A stretch of DNA of 64,000 nucleotides from Entrophospora sp. SA101 (Eukaryota; Glomeromycota; Glomeromycetes; Entrophosporales; Entrophosporaceae): positions 139,723 to 203,722 of the forward strand of contig CAUDNR010001112.1 in assembly GCA_958430865.1 (NCBI GenBank), in the 5' to 3' direction. Below, piece after piece: positions 58,651-64,000 of this stretch (positions within the stretch are counted from its first letter, which is position 1; every line of letters begins with the position of its first letter). Under the pieces are notes generated by a model. It was given only the letters and a program-made list of their open reading frames with translations. It searched no databases and was not told the DNA's origin. The position numbers and the translations under genes are program-made.

Positions 58651-60263
58651 ATTTAGCATTCATTCAATTACTCGTTTATTACGGGTTGAATAGAAGTAGA
58701 AATATAGGTTATTAGTTTATGGAGATGTTGTTCTTGGATTCATACATCATAACTTGGATTTTTGCGAAAGTGGAATTAGGAACTCCGTGGAGTTTGTGAA
58801 CCTGGATTTTTTTATCTGTAACTTACTTAGTATATGGAATATATGCTTCTAAGATAATTAATCAATTCTTCAAATAGGATTTTTCGTAAAAAGCCCTCAC
58901 AATTGTCATCATGGACACAAAATAAGCTAAAGGTTTTACACGAGCTTGTTTTTTAAGGAATCACGAGTCTGGTGCTAGTCATTATTGATAACAACTTTCC
59001 GTTGAAAGTTTTTTTAGAAATTTTTTATATAATCTGCTTTGTAATAAAGAATTTACTAAATGGAAAGATTTTTTAATAGCATAGGTCTGAACCAACACAT
59101 TCATTTTAATATTGATGGAATAAAAGAAAATATTGAATTATTATTTACAATGGTAAAAAGTGCCGAGGCATCTTAATCATTTGATTGACCTGTAATGAAT
59201 GTTATTTTTTTGTGTATATATATAGAATTGTAAATATTGCATGATTCATTTGCTTCCAGGGAACGATTTTCCCCTTTACCGAATGCTTTGCGCTTGCAAC
59301 ACACAAAACACAAAGTCCAAAACCTTTATCAATGATCTATATCTGCAGCATTTTTAACGCATAGGGACGACTTCTACGGCGATTATATTCTACGTTTTAA
59401 AAATATTATTTCTTCCCAATTCTAAAAAGAAGGACCCAGTTTTTTCATTAACAAATGATAACTGAAATGTATTAATATATAATCCAATCTTCCAACTACT
59501 TGACAAAAATACAGGAAGCTCTCGTCTTTGATTTTTTTAATAAAATTTTTATGTAGAATACTTGTTAAATTTATCTACCACACACAACACAATTACATAT
59601 ATGGGGGCTTCTCAACCTTATAAAAAATAAAATATGGAATGCATACGGAATACATATGGAATCACAACCTTACCTACAAAACATACTAGGTTTTTAAAAA
59701 CCTATTTTCCGTATATTTTTTGTGCATTATAATATTTTACTTTTATTTTTTTCTGCATTTCAAGAGTATCCAAAAATATCCTAAGCAAAGAGTTGTATAC
59801 AGTGGTAAATACATCCATTAAATATTTTTTTACGTCAGTTCAATATAAAATTTTTGAGAAACTTTGCCTTACTCCTTCATTGTATCATGTCAATACCAGC
59901 TCATAATAGAAGCATTTTTTCCAACAATAAATATCACATTTTGCTAAACAACAACAATACTAATTCATAAAGTTGTAGAAATATATGAGCTGTTCTTGCA
60001 TACCCTCAACTTTATAAAAGGTTTATATAACATTTAACAAGCTTTAAATAATGATACAAATAGCAAACACTACTCAAGAAAGCTTTACTTGTAAACCTCA
60101 AACAACATCCGGAACTGTATGTACTACTCGAAAGCGTTATTTGGTTAGTAGAATTCGATCACCTAGCAAATTCAAAAGCGTTGATGCGAGAAGATAAAAT
60201 GATAGATTTATTTACAGCAGAGTAATAATAATAATAATCTACTAAATTTTATAAAATTATTTT
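58651..60263 (-). repeat. Duplication block B, copy 2 (inverted)
   Basis: Reverse complement of 14444-16056. It overlaps the end of block A by attt (58651-58654), which both parent sequences contain at the breakpoint. It ends 34 bp before the N gap. No gene recognised inside. Confidence 0.92.
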
Positions 60264-60297
60264 TACTAAAAAATGTGCGCATTTTTTATATAACACG

Positions 60298-60307
60298 NNN
60301 NNNNNNN
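60298..60307. other. Assembly gap (10 N)
   Basis: Ten N bases mark a scaffold join of unknown true length, immediately after the rearranged copy and immediately before a dispersed repeat. Confidence 0.99.
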
Positions 60308-60470
60308 TTTATTAACAACCTGCTTTAAGATTTTTCATAAAGTAGATACATATGATAAAGAAATTATATCTCAAATTTGGTGGTAGTTGCTACACAGCAA
60401 GGGTATCAAATGAGGGTGTGAAGACATTCGATTATAAAATTTTACGAATTTTACTATGATGCAGATCATC
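60308..60470. repeat. Dispersed repeat, partner at 44578-44760
   Basis: Same-sense diverged copy (roughly 85 percent by eye) of the repeat at 44578, starting at the first base after the gap. Confidence 0.75.
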
Positions 60471-60494
60471 CAAATTTTACTATATATATATGTT

Positions 60495-60612
60495 TTACAA
60501 CCTCCTATAGATCGGTGGGAAATGTCCTGTGACTGAAAAGAGCACTTTTCCGTACATATTTGTCCTGAAAATGTACGGAATGTAATTGCCAGGACATTTT
60601 ATAGGGTTGTAA
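60495..60612. mobile_element. Short TIR element (TA-type MITE candidate)
   Basis: The left end ttaCAACCtcCTATA...AAATGTCCTG pairs with the right end CAGGACATTTTATAGGGTTGtaa. An internal CCGTACAT/ATGTACGG pair adds symmetry. TA flanks CAACC...GGTTG on both sides, compatible with a Tc1/mariner-type insertion, though TA is weak evidence here. It overlaps the stop codon of the minus-strand frame 60599-60890. Confidence 0.6.
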
Positions 60613-60890
60613 GTCGCATAATTTCTCTAATTGTTTTACAAGGAGACGGTTTGTTTTTCTTGTATATCTCATTTTCACGACTCTGTATATATAATTCATA
60701 GGCTAATTTAAAAAGTTCGTATTTAATGGCCAATAGCAATAGGGTCAATATTAATAATGTCATTGAAAACCCGAGACATCCACAATAACTAACAGTAGGA
60801 GAGTTACAATTACAATTGGCACTCGATAGTGATAAATCAGATCTTTCCAAGAAGATACTAGTAGTACCAGTGTTAGAAGGTAATAATGTA
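60599..60890 (-). pseudogene. C-terminal exon of a small membrane protein, end altered by a MITE
   Basis: A minus-strand frame open from about 60890 to the stop at 60599, with no ATG at its head, so it would be a 3' exon. It reads SNTGTTSIFLERSDLSLSSA, a Cys-rich patch (CNCNSPTVSYCGCLGF), one hydrophobic segment (MTLLILTLLLLAIKY) and a charged tail (YIQSRENEIYKKNKPSPC). The last codons and the stop lie inside the element at 60495-60612. No upstream exon was found. The family is not recognised. Confidence 0.35.
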
Positions 60891-61152
60891 TGTGTATTTG
60901 TATATGTATTTTAGCCTTACTAGCTCCGCTAATAAAATATTGTGTGCCTGAATAATATATATAATAATATTATGCTATGGATAAGAAATACAAATAACAT
61001 AAAAAAAAAATAACATGAATAAAACTTTGTATAATAATATGATGATGATGCAGTAATTTAAGGAATACCCATCCATATGTTATATTAAAACAATATCACC
61101 AGTTATACCCGATATAAGTGTTGAGATTTTCACAGAAGTCCTGCCTTAATAC

Positions 61153-61983
61153 TCAAACGTATTTATCAATATTATAATGGTTATAATCATTATTATAATC
61201 ATCATTATAATTATAATCCTTTTTTTCTTCTGGAGCTAGAATCAAAATAATTACATTTACTAGATCACCTGCAGCTATTACGACTGCTGTTACTTGTCCA
61301 TAGCTCCAGTCCCAAATTCCTGATATCGGATTTCTTTTGACTGACATTTCAATCGAGGTTATCCATAGCACCAGTGATGGTAAAAATAATATCATATAAC
61401 AGCATCGAGTTGCAGTTAATATTGCTGGGTCCATATCTTGAATACTCTGAGGAGGTGGTGAGGATAAAATACAAGGAATTATTAACAATAAGAATGCTAG
61501 CACGATACAATTTACTGCTAGCGAGAGGTCTCGCATCCAACCAGTCGCGCTAAATGGAAATTTTATTATGAAAACGTTCACTTGGTCGCCGCAACTTTCC
61601 CCTGGAAGCTTCCACTTAGCAGTTGTCCATAACCATATGTTAAAGGATGCAATTACTGCATTAACTAATATGTATACCACTACTATATACACTAACTTTT
61701 TAGATTTAGGCCCATACATGTCAAAAGAAAACGCAGCGGCTGTTGCGATAAGTAATAGAGATACAAGTTGCGATGCTTCTATTAGAAATATATAGTGTAA
61801 GCCATTTACTGTATATTGATATAAGACAGATATTACTAAGGATAAGGATGTTATCAATCCAAACAACATTGGGTCTGTAGCTTGATTCCTTTCCAGAAAT
61901 ACTTTTACAAATGCTAGTATACTTTGTGTATAAAATGCCGCCCTCATTCCTATTTCTATTATATCAGCATTACCTTCTACCAT
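61153..61983 (-). CDS. Seven-transmembrane protein of unknown function
   Basis: A single-exon frame of 276 aa from the first ATG after an upstream in-frame stop (start 61983; an earlier GTG at 62001 is not used). Seven hydrophobic segments are visible: near residues 12-28, 37-53, 62-83, 95-116, 152-172, 190-207 and 224-242, with RNPISGIWDWSYGQV before the last. The C-terminal tail is acidic and Tyr/Asn-rich (YNYNDDYNNDYNHYNIDKYV), encoded by repeated ATTATAATNAT units. The topology suits a receptor-like or sensor protein, but no family motif (for example DRY or NPxxY) is present, so function is open. The next gene on the right is also polytopic and on the same strand. Confidence 0.7.
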   Translation of the reverse strand: MVEGNADIIEIGMRAAFYTQSILAFVKVFLERNQATDPMLFGLITSLSLVISVLYQYTVNGLHYIFLIEASQLVSLLLIATAAAFSFDMYGPKSKKLVYIVVVYILVNAVIASFNIWLWTTAKWKLPGESCGDQVNVFIIKFPFSATGWMRDLSLAVNCIVLAFLLLIIPCILSSPPPQSIQDMDPAILTATRCCYMILFLPSLVLWITSIEMSVKRNPISGIWDWSYGQVTAVVIAAGDLVNVIILILAPEEKKDYNYNDDYNNDYNHYNIDKYV

Positions 61984-62650
61984 GCATGTTGGGTTCGACA
62001 CAGTAATGGTGATAGTAATGTATCAGTTAGCATTTGAAATGAAATAAATTTAAAATAAGAGGGAAAATAAAATGAATATGGAAAAATATTTAGGTGGAAA
62101 TTTAATAAGCTGAATGTATTGATGGACAACATACTCTTTATTATATTGACAATTTTGAAATATTTTTATTTTTGATTCAAAAAATTGTGGTGCGTGTTGT
62201 GAATCAAATAATAATAAACATTTAATTAAAAATTAACTCTAAATAGAACGGACAATGTATTTTGGTAATTCTTAGTAATGGTAATGAATGATAACAGATT
62301 TTGGTAATAGTTAATAGTAATATAAGATTTTAATAATAATATAAAATGTATTTTAATCTAAATTTTTTTATAATGAAATTTAATAGAATTATTTTCATTT
62401 TTTTGTATTATTAGATGTTTTATTGCTATCTTTACTTTTATTATTTTTCTTTGATCCATTTATAGTAGCAACAACGGCGGCATCATCATTGTTATCATCT
62501 TTATTATTATTACCATCAAAATTTTCCTCATTATCAAGATTAATGCTAAAACACACACATCAGGTAGTAATTAAAATATTATTATTGCTAAATTTCTCTA
62601 GTATGCATCTTTAATGATTTAAATTTATCGTAATGGTAATAGCTACAAGT
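61984..62650. other. Intergenic between two membrane-protein genes
   Basis: AT-rich; holds the promoter side of the seven-TM gene and the 3' flank of the next gene. A plus-strand frame at 62423-62614 is low-complexity Leu/Ser and not supported. Confidence 0.4.
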
Positions 62651-64000
62651 TTAAATGCTAAAAAAAATTATTAAATAATTTCCTAAAGATACTAATTCTT
62701 CTAAAAAAGTTTCTAAAACAATATCTTCATTAAAATAATAAAAATAAAATTCAGCTAACATGACAAACACTTGTGTTGGCATTGACGCTTGTCCTAATGA
62801 AATAATATATAAACAAATACCAATCATAGTAAGGAGCCATATAATAAATCCAATAACACAACCAATAATCACATAAACAAATAATGTAAAATATAACTTT
62901 AAAAAATAAACTAAACTCATTGATATAGCAATTATCATAATCGCTCCTATAAAATATGCGCCAAATACACAAAATGTCATTAAAATTATCTTTAACTCCA
63001 TAAAAAAATGGCTTAAAAATTCATTGAATTCCAGAAATTGTTGAAATTTTGGACACGTCCAAGCTTCCCGACACAAATGTATGAAAGTTATTACAAAAGA
63101 TAAAACAATAGTAAGAATTATGGTGATATGATCATATTTAGGATATAGGATAATACCTTGAACAGTTAATGGAATAATTAATAATATTGGTTTTAGAAAC
63201 TTGCCATAATTGCTGATCAAAATCATAACTATTTTAAAAATTTCAATATTGAAAGAATTGTAATCTTTTGAATTATTATACAAGCGAATTGCATTTAACA
63301 AACTTATAAAAGCTGTGGAAATTATTATGTACTTTTCATATTCAATTTCCATCCTCGCGCTTGGTCTATAATTCCAAAATCCTAGTTTGATACATAATAA
63401 TATTGCTGGAACCCAAAAAAATATAGTCATTAATCCTTGTATGATTGCATTATCTGTTTTATCGCATCCGACGATCATTCCAAGTGTACTGAGAATTATA
63501 TTTAAAACATTTAAGAAAATTATAAAAACAAACTCTGAAACTTTTGTCTCTTTGTTGAAATAAAAATAAATGCCAAAGAGAATATCCAATCCAAATAAGA
63601 TTATATCAATAAAATATAAAATGTGGATTCCGTAAATATTAGCGGCAGAAGATGAATCAACATCTTCATGAAATAAAGGTGGTGAAGGGGAAATTGGAGC
63701 ATGAGAAGAAGAAACAGTGAAAGAAGTGGTGGAAGATGAATTAGCATCTTCATAAAATAAAGGTGATGAAAGAGGTGAAGGGGAAATTAGAGCATGAGAA
63801 GAAGGAATAGCGAAAGAAGTTGTGGAAGAGGAAATAGTGGAAGAGGAAATAGTGGTGGAAGAGGAAATAGCGGAATAAGAGGAAATAGTTGAAGGAGAGA
63901 ATGAAGGCGGTGGAGCTCTAACAATAGGAATCAAAAATAAAAATATCAAATGAATGAACGTGAACTTGTTAAAAAAGAACGTCAGTTTTTTTAAATTTTC
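62651..64000 (-). CDS. Polytopic membrane protein with Ser-rich ectodomain (5' end outside window)
   Basis: The frame is open from the window edge to the stop at 62651 (449 aa visible); no ATG occurs, so the start lies beyond 64000. It opens KKLTFFFNKFTFIHLIFLFL-IPIVRA, a typical signal peptide. A Ser/Thr/Pro-rich stretch of about 90 residues follows, containing two tandem copies of a roughly 32-residue unit (SSTTSF...SSHA.ISPSP..LF.ED). At least eight hydrophobic segments come next, with a Cys/His pair in HLCREAWTCPKF. There are no introns in the visible part. The layout (secreted head, glycosylatable spacer, multi-TM body) suggests a surface protein. I do not recognise the family. It is neighbour and same strand to the seven-TM gene. 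Confidence 0.7.
   Translation of the reverse strand, partial: ENLKKLTFFFNKFTFIHLIFLFLIPIVRAPPPSFSPSTISSYSAISSSTTISSSTISSSTTSFAIPSSHALISPSPLSSPLFYEDANSSSTTSFTVSSSHAPISPSPPLFHEDVDSSSAANIYGIHILYFIDIILFGLDILFGIYFYFNKETKVSEFVFIIFLNVLNIILSTLGMIVGCDKTDNAIIQGLMTIFFWVPAILLCIKLGFWNYRPSARMEIEYEKYIIISTAFISLLNAIRLYNNSKDYNSFNIEIFKIVMILISNYGKFLKPILLIIPLTVQGIILYPKYDHITIILTIVLSFVITFIHLCREAWTCPKFQQFLEFNEFLSHFFMELKIILMTFCVFGAYFIGAIMIIAISMSLVYFLKLYFTLFVYVIIGCVIGFIIWLLTMIGICLYIISLGQASMPTQVFVMLAEFYFYYFNEDIVLETFLEELVSLGNYLIIFFSI

Larger units (their letters stand above)
54424..58654 (+). repeat. Segmental duplication block A, copy 2
   Basis: Direct copy of 8258-12488 at constant offset 46166. The left border is at acattatattataaatac after unrelated sequence; the right border is inside 'aaattcattt', where it passes directly into inverted block B. 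Confidence 0.95.

Noticed and set aside
61568..61795. 75-aa plus-strand frame
   Set aside because: Antisense to the seven-TM gene.

Overview
This is eukaryotic, very AT-rich DNA. Genes are split by short GT-AG introns, intergenic DNA is full of decayed transposons, and there are low-complexity Asn/Tyr tracts. Together with a lineage-typical tyrosine-kinase-like family (linker with paired Cys, 'WCQSCD', then a kinase domain), this best fits an early-diverging fungus, most likely an arbuscular mycorrhizal Glomeromycete of the Rhizophagus type. The species assignment is inference from recognised families; no search was run.

Intact or near-intact genes, left to right: a T1/BTB (KCTD-like) protein (3209-4107); an NADPH oxidase (8404-10792, minus) with a secreted ML-domain lipid-binding protein upstream of it (11769-12367, minus); a seven-knuckle CCHC protein of the CNBP/Gis2 type (17148-18306, minus) head-to-head with a 14-3-3 gene (19259-20808, plus); a WD40 protein matching the U5 snRNP 40 kDa subunit (21253-23347, plus); a 16-exon gene joining a PARP-type ADP-ribosyltransferase domain to a UBE2Q-like E2 domain (23753-28805, plus); second copies of the NADPH oxidase and ML genes (54570-56958 and 57935-58533, minus); and two polytopic membrane proteins (61153-61983, and 62651 running off the right edge, both minus). 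The exon joins I give keep the reading frame throughout.

Between about 28.8 and 54.4 kb the window is a transposon graveyard. It holds kinase pseudogenes, broken DDE, Tigger/CENP-B, PIF1-helicase and DUF7869-like element genes, dispersed TTCGAA-rich repeats, and short non-autonomous elements. Four of these carry terminal inverted repeats and perfect 8-bp target-site duplications, the hAT signature. Two of the four interrupt what was once the reading frame of a minus-strand gene (46692-49315).

The largest structural feature is a compound duplication. Block A (8258-12488, 4231 bp) recurs at 54424-58654 at a constant offset of 46166 with no net indel. There it is fused through a 4-bp microhomology (attt) to an inverted copy of block B (14444-16056, 1613 bp) at 58651-60263. 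The 1955 bp that separate A and B at the first locus are absent from the second. A 10-N assembly gap lies 34 bp beyond the inverted copy, so a recent segmental duplication, an alternative nuclear haplotype and a scaffolding artefact all remain possible.
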